DNA of 64,000 nucleotides. It comes from DAOVRD01 sp964521715 (GTDB lineage Bacteria > Planctomycetota > Brocadiia > SM23-32). How positions within the stretch are numbered: the first letter of the stretch is position 1; every line of letters starts with the position of its first letter. The notes under the pieces are model-generated. The model was not told where the DNA came from and did not search any database. It was given only the letters and a program-made list of their open reading frames with translations. The position numbers and the translations under genes were made by a program. The DNA is taken from the NCBI GenBank assembly GCA_964521715.1, contig CAZFSS010000013.1, positions 1 through 64,000 on the forward strand, in the 5' to 3' direction. Below are positions 35,279 through 43,003 of this stretch, piece by piece.

Positions 35279-35306
35279 AAAAAAAGAGACCCCGTCGAGG
35301 GGTCTC
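35279..35306 (-). terminator. Intrinsic terminator of the Flp pilin gene
   Basis: On the minus strand a perfect 8-base stem GAGACCCC / GGGGTCTC (35286-35306, loop of 5) is followed by seven T (35279-35285). It lies 79 bases past the pilin stop and also separates it from convergent dapB. Confidence 0.85.
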
Positions 35307-35340
35307 CTTCGTGCGATCTGGGTACTGCGTAATGCAGTAG

Positions 35341-35376
35341 GAGAGGTCCGTCCCGCGTGCGCGGGACGGACCTCTC
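35341..35376. repeat. 16-base perfect inverted repeat behind the pilin gene
   Basis: GAGAGGTCCGTCCCGC and its exact reverse complement are separated by GTGC. The hairpin sits 9 bases past the pilin stop codon and before the terminator. There is no T-run next to it, so it is more likely to protect the pilin mRNA 3' end than to stop transcription. Confidence 0.85.
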
Positions 35377-35384
35377 ACCGCCAC

Positions 35385-35570
35385 TTAGGTGCCGGCGTTC
35401 CCGATCGTGTCGCTCACCTGCGTCATCTTGTTCGCGGCCTCGCCGCCGAGAGCGGTCAAAGCAGCGATAACGACGATTGCCACAAGCGCCAGAATCAGCG
35501 CGTACTCCACGAGGCTCTGACCCTTCGTGGAGTGCAGAGCCAACCACAGCTTTACCAGGAACCTGTTCAC
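35385..35570 (-). CDS. Flp/Fap-type type IVb pilin
   Basis: The protein has 61 residues and starts at the GTG at 35570 (GGAGGG 6 bases upstream). It has a short basic leader ending ...STKG, then the class III prepilin signature QSLVEYALILALVAIVVIAAL with Glu at +5, and a small soluble tail. Such pilins are cut by a TadV-type peptidase and assembled by the Tad apparatus. No tad genes are near. The isolated gene, sigma-54-like promoter and strong 3' hairpins fit a highly expressed structural pilin. Confidence 0.88.
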   Translation of the reverse strand: MNRFLVKLWLALHSTKGQSLVEYALILALVAIVVIAALTALGGEAANKMTQVSDTIGNAGT

Positions 35571-35632
35571 CGTCCGCCCTCCGCCTTATAGTGTAGTAAC
35601 GGGCTACAGACTCAACTTCTGCCCCTTATAGG

Positions 35633-35648
35633 CGCAAAGGGTATGCCA
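35633..35648 (-). promoter_or_regulatory. Sigma-54-type promoter of the pilin gene
   Basis: On the minus strand TGGCATACCCTTTGCG carries GG at -24 and GC at -12 with exactly 10 bases between. This matches the RpoN consensus TGGCAC-N5-TTGC at 9 of 10 defined positions. Predicted start is ~50 bases before the pilin GTG. A hairpin GGCCCC-TTT-GGGGCC lies just upstream. Confidence 0.6.
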
Positions 35649-35936
35649 TTGGCCCCTTTGGGGCCTCCGCGGGGCTGTTCCGGAGGCCATTCGGTGCATA
35701 AGCTATTTCACAGCAACAGGTTACGACGTTGGCTGTCCCCCTGTGGAGAAAACGGCCGGTTTCTGGCTGCCGTCTCGTTTTGAGCCTGACCGGGGGTTCG
35801 CGGCTCGCAGGGCAATCCCGTCCGTCTGCCGCGCCGGCCCGCCGGACATGGCCTCCAGAGGGCCTTCAGCGCCCTTGCAAAGCAGCCGCAGGCCCGATAC
35901 CATCTGCCGTCCGTTCCTGACAGAGAGCGTGTTGGC

Positions 35937-36977
35937 ATGGCTGAAATGATGAGAGCTGCGCTGCTGGTGCGGCCGGGACGAATGGAGATCCGGGAGGTGC
36001 CGGTCCCCCGGCCCGGCGACGGCGAGGTCCTGGTGCGCGTGCGGGCCGTGGGCATCTGCGGCTCGGACGTCCATTTCTTCGCAGGGCACGTTCAGAAAGA
36101 GACTGAGTTCCCACTGGTGCTGGGCCACGAGTTCGCAGGAGAGGTGACAGCCCTGGGTCACGGCGTTGAGGGCATGGACCTGGGCGCCCGCGTCGCCTGC
36201 GCTCCGGATCGGCCTTGCGGTATGTGCGAATGGTGCCGCAAGGGCGAGGCCAACGTCTGCCCGAACGTGCGGTTCGCCGCCTCGCACGGCGAGCCGGGCT
36301 GCTTGTCCGAGTACTACGCCGTGCACGCGGGCCAGCTCTATCCGATCGCACAGTCCGTCGAGTTCGAGGAGGCCGCGCTTTTCGAGCCGATGGCTACAGG
36401 GCTTCACATCGTGGAGAACCTGGTCAAGCCTGAGGGAGGCGAGAGCTACGCTATCATGGGAGCCGGGCCAGACGGACTGACGGCGCTGTGCGCAGCCAGA
36501 CATAATGGGGCCTCCGCTGTCTACGTCAGCGATTTGGTGCCGGAGAGGCTCCAGGCCGCGCTGAAGATGGGCGCCGATGAAGTGTGTGACGCGCGGGGTC
36601 AGGATTTCGTCGAGTTCCTGCTCGAACGCACGCAGGGCAGGGGGGTCGACGTGGCAATCGAGGCCGCTGGCGCCGTTCCCTCCATCCAGCAGGTCTTCCT
36701 GGCCACAGCAATCCACGGCAGGGCCGTCGTGCTCGGAATCCCGCGCCAGGACAGGGTCGAGATCAACCTGACCGCGGCGAGACGGCGCGAGCTGACATTC
36801 ATTGCCGCCCGCCGAACGGTGGGCAAGTACCCCCGCGCGCTCGAGTACATCCAGAAGGGCTGGCTTGACGCGGAAGTCATGATCACGCATCGGTTCCCGC
36901 TCGACCGGGTGCAGGAAGCGTTCGAGCTTGTTCGTGACCGCCGCGACGGCGTGCTGAAGGCCATGATCGTGCCGTAG
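35937..36977 (+). CDS. Zinc-dependent medium-chain dehydrogenase (polyol/threonine dehydrogenase-like)
   Basis: The protein has 346 residues. The catalytic zinc site is Cys in GICGSDVHFF and His-Glu in LGHEFAGEV. A structural zinc lobe has four Cys in RPCGMCEWCRKGEANVC. The Rossmann part has a slightly altered glycine motif, GAGPDGL, where most have GxGPIG. It resembles sorbitol, threonine or galactitol-type dehydrogenases, and the substrate is not clear. The first ATG (35937) is used; a second ATG lies 5 codons in. The gene is single, flanked by gene-poor DNA on its right. Confidence 0.88.
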   Translation: MAEMMRAALLVRPGRMEIREVPVPRPGDGEVLVRVRAVGICGSDVHFFAGHVQKETEFPLVLGHEFAGEVTALGHGVEGMDLGARVACAPDRPCGMCEWCRKGEANVCPNVRFAASHGEPGCLSEYYAVHAGQLYPIAQSVEFEEAALFEPMATGLHIVENLVKPEGGESYAIMGAGPDGLTALCAARHNGASAVYVSDLVPERLQAALKMGADEVCDARGQDFVEFLLERTQGRGVDVAIEAAGAVPSIQQVFLATAIHGRAVVLGIPRQDRVEINLTAARRRELTFIAARRTVGKYPRALEYIQKGWLDAEVMITHRFPLDRVQEAFELVRDRRDGVLKAMIVP

Positions 36978-37622
36978 GCAGATGGGTCCATCGGCTTCGC
37001 GAACGGCGAGCGTCGCGGGCACCTAAACATGACCGGGGGAGTCAACAATATTGCCCGGCTTGTTGCCTTTGCTTGGTTGCGGCCGTCCAGGAGCCACGCG
37101 CAAGGCGTGATCTGCGGGGGCGTGCGGAACTTGCCGGATTTGCCTGATGGAAGCCGCCTTCTCGGCAGCAAATGCCGTGTTTTCTGTAAGCCATTGCCCC
37201 GCAGAGCCTTGCAGGGCTTAATGCCGCCGACAGCCGTTCCTGGTGGCGCCTCGGCGCGCTTTCCCGCGAGGAGGTCCCTCCGGATCCGACGTTCTGGGCA
37301 GCCGTCCCGGCATCTCATGCCTCCGACGGCCCGAGTCCAAGAGCGGCTAGCGGCCGTGCGCTCCGCATCCGTTCTCGCCATCCCGTAGATCGCGGCGCCG
37401 ATGGCGCGCTCAACCGGATTCGCGCCGCGGAACCGCCTTCCTTCGCCATATCCACCGGTTCTGTCGAGACACAAGCCCAACGGCTCGGGGGACTTCTGAG
37501 GAGCTCAGCGCCCCGATCTCTATCGAGCCGAGCCCGCCAACGCAGCTTCGCAACGGCCGCATGAGGCCGAACTACCTGCTCTGTAGCCTAAAGGGCCGCG
37601 CTCCCACGCCCGTGGGACAGCG
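36978..37622. other. Gene-free stretch
   Basis: I see no convincing gene, RNA or repeat here. Open frames on both strands are Arg/Ser/Pro-rich, begin or end inside the neighbouring dehydrogenase gene and lack ribosome sites. Confidence 0.6.
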
Positions 37623-37826
37623 CTACCAGCGCCGTCGCCGCCAGCGAAGACGGCCAACTGCGAGCCCGACGGCGCAAAGCACGCCAAGAGGCCCCGTCCC
37701 GCTGGCCGGCAGCGCTTCAGGCTCGTCTTCGTCAGCTGACGGGCGGAGTGCTGCAGCGGCATGCGGCCAGGGCGCGTTCCGGGGCCGGACATAGCAGGAG
37801 CTAGTTTGTGTTGTACATAATATATG
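37623..37826 (-). pseudogene. Remnant of a C-terminal cell-surface sorting tail
   Basis: A 67-codon open frame without a usable start codon ends in the pattern PEALPASGTG, a hydrophobic stretch (PLGVLCAVGLAVG) and a basic end RLRWRRRRW before TAG. This three-part layout is that of LPxTG/PEP-CTERM-like sorting signals. No protein body precedes it: an in-frame stop lies at 37827-37829. It is probably the tail of a decayed surface protein. Chance occurrence in GC-rich DNA cannot be excluded. Confidence 0.35.
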
Positions 37827-37847
37827 TTATCGGACGTTGCACATACG

Positions 37848-37852
37848 CCCAC
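37848..37852. repeat. Target-site duplication CCCAC, right copy
   Basis: CCCAC lies flush against the TAGT terminus at 37853. The identical pentamer follows the other terminus at 47175-47179. A 5-base duplication is what Mu-family transposases make. Confidence 0.8.
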
Positions 37853-37899
37853 TAGTCTCGGACAAGTAAAATGACACCAATGACACGTAAGATGGCACA
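37853..37899 (+). repeat. Right terminal inverted repeat with two transposase-site-like repeats
   Basis: The end reads TAGTCTC, then two tandem 19-base repeats 21 bases apart: GGACAAGTAAAATGACACC (37860-37878) and TGACACGTAAGATGGCACA (37881-37899). A third copy lies inverted at the left end. Spacing of two helical turns fits adjacent transposase binding sites. Confidence 0.8.
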
Positions 37900-38292
37900 A
37901 AGGGGGCGCCGCCGGCGTACACACGACGAACGCGGCGCAGGAATGCGCTTCGCGTTCAAAAGCGGCGTGTATAGTATCAGACGAGGGCGCAGAGGAACGA
38001 ACCGCCGGACCGCACCGGGGCGGGGCCAAACTGCCCCGCCCGGCACTCCGTGACGGCGCTTTGCACGCGCCCTGAAATCATCGTTCACCGCCCTTGCAGC
38101 GGCCATGCACCGGCGCTGCCCGGAAACCGGGGCGCTGTGGCCGCCTCTGAGGCGCGTTGCCAGGCCGCGTCAGGGCAATGCCCGGCGGCCCGATGGTCGC
38201 CCCACAGAGGCCCTGGTGCCGCCTCGCGCCCCGCCTGGTGAGACCGACCGTGCGGCGTTGTGCTTCGCCCGGCATGGTTGCCCCTTATCATT
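37900..38292. other. Non-coding right end of the Mu-like element
   Basis: No gene with a ribosome site is seen. The 9-mer CCTTGCAGC (38092-38100) and the 10-mer CGGCCATGCA (38100-38109) recur in inverted orientation in the left end (46985-46993 and 47009-47018). They are possible subterminal protein-binding sites. Confidence 0.5.
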
Positions 38293-38646
38293 TCAACAGC
38301 CCCCTTTCCGCCACGGCCAGAGGCCAGCCGCCGTCAACTGCGCCCGCCAGGCGGTTATCAGTTCCTCCAGGAGCATGTGGCTCATGTACACCACGGCGAC
38401 CCACGCCTCTTCACTCAATCCGGCGCTCGCCGCTTCGCGCGCGACCCCGCCGATCACGATCGCCTCCGGCGAAAGCTCCACGTGAGTCTCACCGGCCTCG
38501 ACGGCGCGCTTGTAGGCGGCCATCATCTCGCCGATGCGGGCCGCGAGTTCCACCCGCACCCCGTTCCCCTGCGCCCGCCGTGCCGCCTCCAAGATGGCGT
38601 CGAGGTCGGCAGGCGTGAGACTGTCCTGGCCGTCCGCCATCATCAT
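38293..38646 (-). CDS. Hypothetical protein, last gene of the Mu-like element
   Basis: The protein has 117 residues, mostly helical: an acidic N-terminus (TPADLDAILEAARRAQG), a central helix pair and HMLLEELITAWRAQL near the end. Its first ATG (38646) overlaps the tape-measure stop (ATGATGATG), so the two are coupled. The short reach to the next ATG triplets leaves the exact start open by two codons. I do not recognise a family. Position behind a tape-measure gene would suit a tail-tip or chaperone function, without proof. Confidence 0.65.
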   Translation of the reverse strand: MMMADGQDSLTPADLDAILEAARRAQGNGVRVELAARIGEMMAAYKRAVEAGETHVELSPEAIVIGGVAREAASAGLSEEAWVAVVYMSHMLLEELITAWRAQLTAAGLWPWRKGGC

Positions 38647-40610
38647 GTCCTCGCCTGCGAGAGGTGCTTCAGTTGGGCTTTCATCCGCGCCAGTTCGTCC
38701 CGCATGATCTTTGTGAACTGCTGCATGGCCATGACCTCGGCGTTCGTGAGCTGCCGGTCCGCCAGGAACTCCTGCCACAGCTTCTGCTCCTGGGCGAACC
38801 ACGCCGCAATGGCCTCGTTCAGGCCGGCCTCTTGCTGTAGCGGCGTCAGCGCCATGAGCGGCGCCACCACGGGCGCGGCGGCCGCACCGGCCCGGCCTTC
38901 GATGCGTTGCAGCACGGCCAGCATGTCCGCCAGGAGTTGAGTGTTTTCCTCCCCGCGTGCGGCCGCGCGTTCGGGGGCTGCCGCGCCGATCTCGGCCGCG
39001 CCGGCAGCCGCGCCGATCACCCCGGCGCCTGCCGCTTCCGCTGCCTGACCGGCCCGAAACCGCAGGGCCTGGAGCGGGTCCATGAGTGGGCCGGTCAGCC
39101 GCTCGAACATCGCCGATATCCAGTTGCCCGCCCGGAAGGTCGGCGGAACCGGCTGCCCGCCGGGACCGCGCACGCCCCACAGGCCCGGCCCCTTCGTCGC
39201 TTCTACCATCTGGCCGGCGCCGAGGCCTTGCAACCTCCGGCCCCATTCCCTTACCGCCGCGCCAAAGTGCTCTGACAAGTAGGCGACCACCTGGTCGATC
39301 AAGTCCATCGCCTTGTTGGCGAGGAGTCCGAGGGTCGCCTCGGCCAGCGTGCGGATGTCCGCGAAACTTTCAACAACCAGCCCCGGAAGGTTCGCAACCG
39401 TGTCCTTGAACCCCTGCCAGACGGCGCCCCAGTCCCGCGTCGTGAGCCAGGTCCATGCGCCCTCGAAGGCGGCCACGATCTGCTGCCCGATCTGCCCCAC
39501 CTGCTCGCCGAGCCGCTGGAACGCCGGGGAGTCTCTCAATCGGTCCAGCCAGGCCGCCACGTTGTTGAGCGCCGGCACCAACGCGCCAGTCAGGGCCTCC
39601 GTTAGCGCCTCCACGTCCTCCCAGAACGCCCGCCATATCTGCTTCATGGGGGAGAGGCGCGCGACCTCCGCAGCCACGCCCCCGAACCGTTGCGCCAGCA
39701 CCGCCGCGAGGTCCGCGACGTTCTTGATGCGGGCGATGGTCTCCGCCGGGATGCCAAGCTCAAACAGGCGCATCTTCGCCCGGCCCAGGTCCTCCCCGCG
39801 CGCCGCCACCTGGACAAAGAGGTCCGCCACCTCGCCCAGACTCACACCGGCGCCGACCGCCGCGTCCGCGATCACCTGGAGGTACTGGGCGGGCGCGCGC
39901 AGGTCCGTCCGCGCGAGTTTCACGAGAGCCCCGGCCAGTTCCTCCTCCGCAATTCCAACGGCCGGACTGAGCCGCGCGATCTCCTTCCACGCCGCCTCCC
40001 ATCCCGCCCCGAGCCGGCGCTTGAGCACCGCCTTGAGCCGCATCTCGGCCAGGTTCCCCGCAATGCCCTTGACCATCGCGGCGCCGACCGCCGCCCCGAT
40101 CCCGAGACCCGCCACTACGGCGGCCTTCGCCACCTTGCCGAGCACGGAAGCGACCGCGCCGATAATCGACTCGATGGCGCCGATGATCTTCTGCACCAGA
40201 CCGGCCACAACGTTCAGCACCGCGCCCGCAATGTTCGCCGCGATCCCGACGAGGCCCTGGAGGATATTCGCCGCCGTCCCGACCACGCCCGAGAGGATTC
40301 CGCCCACGCCGGGGATCAGGGAAGCGAACGAGTTCAGAATGCGGACCGGAATTAAGGCCAACGACGTGGCGCCCTTGATGAGGTCGGACAGCATTCCGCC
40401 GATCCCGCCCGGCCGTGTGGCGAGCGCGCCGGCGATCCGGCCGCCGACGCCGCCCCCAAACATGCGGGCGAACCCGCCGCCCAGGCCGGCGCCGAGTCCA
40501 GTGCGGAGCTTCCCCGCCAGGTCGCCCAGGTCCTTGCCCAGCTGTTTGATCTGCGCCCCGGCGCGCCCCTTCAGTTCAACCAGGATTCCGTACTTCAGGT
40601 CCTTGCCCAT
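38643..40610 (-). CDS. Phage tail tape-measure-like protein
   Basis: The protein has 655 residues. The N-terminus is basic and Gly-rich, followed by ~110 residues of hydrophobic Gly/Ala/Ile segments (~75-185, for example ILSGVVGTAANILQGLVGI), then a helical region (~190-450) with MKQIWRAFWEDVEALTEAL, and a C-terminal helical part. This is the usual composition of tape-measure proteins, which set tail length. GGAGC lies 8 bases before the ATG. No tail tube, sheath or baseplate gene accompanies it here. That is odd, and raises the question of why the gene is still intact. Confidence 0.75.
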   Translation of the reverse strand: MGKDLKYGILVELKGRAGAQIKQLGKDLGDLAGKLRTGLGAGLGGGFARMFGGGVGGRIAGALATRPGGIGGMLSDLIKGATSLALIPVRILNSFASLIPGVGGILSGVVGTAANILQGLVGIAANIAGAVLNVVAGLVQKIIGAIESIIGAVASVLGKVAKAAVVAGLGIGAAVGAAMVKGIAGNLAEMRLKAVLKRRLGAGWEAAWKEIARLSPAVGIAEEELAGALVKLARTDLRAPAQYLQVIADAAVGAGVSLGEVADLFVQVAARGEDLGRAKMRLFELGIPAETIARIKNVADLAAVLAQRFGGVAAEVARLSPMKQIWRAFWEDVEALTEALTGALVPALNNVAAWLDRLRDSPAFQRLGEQVGQIGQQIVAAFEGAWTWLTTRDWGAVWQGFKDTVANLPGLVVESFADIRTLAEATLGLLANKAMDLIDQVVAYLSEHFGAAVREWGRRLQGLGAGQMVEATKGPGLWGVRGPGGQPVPPTFRAGNWISAMFERLTGPLMDPLQALRFRAGQAAEAAGAGVIGAAAGAAEIGAAAPERAAARGEENTQLLADMLAVLQRIEGRAGAAAAPVVAPLMALTPLQQEAGLNEAIAAWFAQEQKLWQEFLADRQLTNAEVMAMQQFTKIMRDELARMKAQLKHLSQART

Positions 40611-40628
40611 TCGATCAGCTCCGTCGCC

Positions 40629-40955
40629 TCACAGATAAGATGGCATGTGCGACAGCACCTGGCAGAGGGCCAGCCTCACGTCGGCTGATACGCTGTCCGC
40701 TGTCAGTTTTGAGCCCAAGAAGGGGGCGCCCAACAGATCGGCCGGCCCGATTGCGGCCGTCTGCCAACCCTGAGCGCCACGGCGCCCGTATCGCCTGTCG
40801 GCCATGCCGTCCAGCCGGCTGTAGGCCCACACGAGGCGGTTGACGCGCCGTGCGCAATCCGTGCGCGCTTCCGCCAGCAGCGGCGTGCCCCAGGGTTCCA
40901 ACGTGCATCGCGCCAGCACTGCCTCATGACCCGTCTCTACGCTTGTGTCTGCCAT
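40629..40955 (-). CDS. Hypothetical protein of the Mu-like element
   Basis: The protein has 108 residues with GGAGG 5 bases before the ATG at 40955, and ends 18 bases before the tape-measure gene. Segments such as TDCARRVNRLVWAYSRLDG and SVSADVRLALCQVLSHM look like amphipathic helices. In tailed phages the gene before the tape measure is often a tail assembly chaperone, and size and position fit that, but I see no sequence hallmark. Confidence 0.6.
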   Translation of the reverse strand: MADTSVETGHEAVLARCTLEPWGTPLLAEARTDCARRVNRLVWAYSRLDGMADRRYGRRGAQGWQTAAIGPADLLGAPFLGSKLTADSVSADVRLALCQVLSHMPSYL

Positions 40956-41397
40956 TGCATCCTCCCACTACATACGCCACAGAGAAACCGGGGCAGGCCG
41001 GCAGGCCGTGCGCTTACCGCGACCCGCCCCGGAAAAAGGCGCGCCGAGTGACGACGCGCCGTTGCATGCAAGGGCAGGGCGCCCGGAAAAAGGAGACGAA
41101 AACAGGCGCCCCGCCCGACTGGCGCGGCCGCGCCGATCTGCCCGAGCCGGGAGGCCAGAAGCGTGGGCAACCGGCTGTGCAACCGCTGCCCCCGCCGAGA
41201 ACGGCCGTGCAGATCCGCGGGCCGTGAATTCAGAGGCCCGTGCCCGCTGGAGGTCGCGGGCCGGGCCAAAGTTGAAGGGGCGCCGGAGCAACCAAGCGCC
41301 CCCTCTGCGCTGGGCAGGCACCACGGTGCCGGGACGGCGTTCGGTCCCCAGCGCCGCTCTCACTACGTGGATCGTGCCCGCCGCACAGAACAACATG
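40956..41397. other. Gene-free stretch inside the Mu-like element
   Basis: This 442-base gap separates the transposition/small-gene block from the tape-measure block. It holds a minus-strand terminator (41033-41060) and a 12-base direct repeat CCCGGAAAAAGG (41028-41039 and 41082-41093). An open frame on the minus strand is Arg/Ala/Ser-rich and overlaps the 221-residue gene; I do not accept it. The gap may mark the joint of an internal deletion. Confidence 0.5.
41033..41060 (-). terminator. Terminator of the early operon of the Mu-like element
   Basis: On the minus strand GGCGCG / CGCGCC (pairing 41055-41060 with 41038-41043, loop of 11) is followed by TTTTT (41033-41037). It would stop transcripts from the transposase operon before the tape-measure block. 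Confidence 0.6.
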
Positions 41398-42063
41398 TCA
41401 CGCAACCTCGCCGTCGTCCGTTCCGCCGAAGTCAATCTCTCCCATGCCCACGGCCGGCGCCGAAGGCCCACTCGCCGCCCGCAGCGCCCGGACCCACACC
41501 ACCGTGTTGTGCCGATGATCCAGCCCGACCTCGCACGGCAGGATGGACGTCAACTCGCCGCGATACCTCTCCCGGATCGCCTGATCTATGCGGCCGCCGA
41601 CCTCGCCATCAGCTTCCAGATAGCGCCCCAAGTTCAAGGATTCGTCCGCCCGCCAGCCCTTCGAGGGCTGTCGGAAACCGAGCAGCATGGCCGTCCAGTT
41701 GTCGAGGTCCGCCGAGGCCATGATCTGCAGCACTTCGAGCCGCCCAATCAGGCTAAGGCCAAACCGGCCGGAATCGAGCGCTGCCTCCAAATCCCCAGCC
41801 CTCACACACGCGATCCCGTCGACGTCGTACGTTGGCAACGTCACGTGGCCCCGCTCGCTCCCGCCCTGCATCGCCGACCCGACCAGCCGACGGACCATCG
41901 GCATGTTGAGGTAGGCGCCATCAGGCCGAAGGATCAACTTCGGTTCCAAGGCCTGCGCCTCGCGGTTGCGCGCAAAGTCTTTCCCCGCCAGCAGCGCGGT
42001 CTCCTCCTGCCGGCGCTGCTCCAACAATTCCGCCCTTTTCTGCTCCGCTGCCCATCGATCCAT
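41398..42063 (-). CDS. Hypothetical protein of the Mu-like element
   Basis: The protein has 221 residues, with AGGGA just before the ATG at 42063. The N-terminus is a charged helix (RWAAEQKRAELLEQRRQEE). The middle (VTLPTYDVDGIACVRAGDLEAAL) and the part around RRLVGSAMQGG have no hallmark I know. It follows the 138-residue gene by 6 bases and ends near the gap at 40956-41397. It is in the place where Mu-like phages would carry head or terminase genes but does not look like one. Confidence 0.6.
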   Translation of the reverse strand: MDRWAAEQKRAELLEQRRQEETALLAGKDFARNREAQALEPKLILRPDGAYLNMPMVRRLVGSAMQGGSERGHVTLPTYDVDGIACVRAGDLEAALDSGRFGLSLIGRLEVLQIMASADLDNWTAMLLGFRQPSKGWRADESLNLGRYLEADGEVGGRIDQAIRERYRGELTSILPCEVGLDHRHNTVVWVRALRAASGPSAPAVGMGEIDFGGTDDGEVA

Positions 42064-42069
42064 GTCCCT

Positions 42070-42486
42070 TCACGCTCCTCTCTCACGAGCGCTCAACTGC
42101 TCGTATCGCTCAACGAGAACCGCCAGGCGCCACAGCCCAGCGGCGTCGTCCAGATCGCCTTGGACCCAACGCCGGAACCTGCGGCCCGTGACGCCCAGGA
42201 CGGCGGCCAGAACCCGCAAGGCTGTCCGTACGTCGAGGCCACATGCCGCCATCATCGCCCCTATTGCGTTCACAACCAGAGTCGCCCGCACCTCCCGGTC
42301 TTCCCGCCGCACACCCGCCTGTTCTACGTGAACATACTTCCGCCCACGCCCGCCCTTGATCCTCCAACCCGGCGCCGCGAACTCCGGTTCAGGCAACCGA
42401 AGTTCGCCCAACCGCCGCGCCCGCGTCCCGCCCGTCCGCACGATCTCGCCGACCATCCCGTCCTCGATCTCGCCCACGTCAAGCAC
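42070..42486 (-). CDS. Hypothetical protein of the Mu-like element
   Basis: The protein has 138 residues and starts at the GTG at 42486 (GGGAGG 5 bases upstream), overlapping the DUF1804-like gene by 8 bases. It is basic in the first half (GGRGRKYVHVEQAGVRRED) and helical in the second (LDVRTALRVLAAVLGVTG, WRLAVLVERYEQL). No family recognised. The overlaps on both sides place it in one translationally coupled block with the transposase. Confidence 0.6.
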   Translation of the reverse strand: MLDVGEIEDGMVGEIVRTGGTRARRLGELRLPEPEFAAPGWRIKGGRGRKYVHVEQAGVRREDREVRATLVVNAIGAMMAACGLDVRTALRVLAAVLGVTGRRFRRWVQGDLDDAAGLWRLAVLVERYEQLSARERGA

Positions 42487-43003
42487 CGGAACCTCCCTTC
42501 AGAAATTTCAGGATGCTGGCCAGTCCGATCCCCCGCTCGCGGTGCCTATTGGCGAGCCGGCGGCCCGTCGACACCCGCCGCAACCGGCCGGACCTGACGT
42601 AGCGTCGGAGAGTGGAGACGCTGCAGCCGAACAGCTTCGCAGCCACCTCATACGTCACAACCCGCGGCACCCGCCTGCGGTTCTCTCGTTCGGCTTGCAG
42701 AGCAAGAGCCAGCTTGCAGACGACATCCGCCCTGGCCGCCGGCGTGAGTCCATCATCATCGGCCGCCTCTTGGAGCCGCCGTTCTAGCGTCACGATCAGC
42801 ACGCGCCGGTTGAAACGCCGGTTCGCCTCCCGTAGAGATTCCCAGTCCAGCCCCGCCTTCTCTTCCTCAACCTCCCAACGGTAGAGCGTACCCGTGCTCA
42901 CGCCCAGGCGCCGGCTGATGTTCTGGCGGCTGTAACCCCACGAATACATCCGCCGGGCCAGGTCCAGGAATCGTCGCTTTTGGTGTGTCCTGATGACGCT
43001 CAC
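42479..43003 (-). CDS. DUF1804-like protein (small-terminase-like) with a second HTH
   Basis: The protein has 174 residues. Residues ~5-60 (FLDLARRMYSWGYSRQ, then RLGVSTGTLYRWEVEEEKAG and DWESLREAN) resemble the DUF1804 proteins of Mu-like phages, thought to be small terminase subunits. A second helix-turn-helix follows at ~115-145 (YEVAAKLFGCSVSTLRRYV). Its GTG start overlaps the transposase stop by 4 bases. No large terminase follows, so a packaging role here is doubtful. A transposition-accessory or regulatory role is possible. Confidence 0.65.
   Translation of the reverse strand: MSVIRTHQKRRFLDLARRMYSWGYSRQNISRRLGVSTGTLYRWEVEEEKAGLDWESLREANRRFNRRVLIVTLERRLQEAADDDGLTPAARADVVCKLALALQAERENRRRVPRVVTYEVAAKLFGCSVSTLRRYVRSGRLRRVSTGRRLANRHRERGIGLASILKFLKGGSGA

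Noticed and set aside
36599..37480. 293-codon minus-strand open frame right of the zinc dehydrogenase
   Set aside because: Half of it is antisense to the dehydrogenase; the rest is low in hydrophobic residues and has no start signal.
37852..38106. 84-codon minus-strand open frame over the right terminal repeat
   Set aside because: It spans the transposon end itself and is mostly Arg and Pro.
40968..41471. Open frame on the minus strand in the gap of the Mu-like element
   Set aside because: It is Arg/Ala/Ser-rich, crosses a terminator, overlaps the 221-residue gene and lacks a ribosome site.
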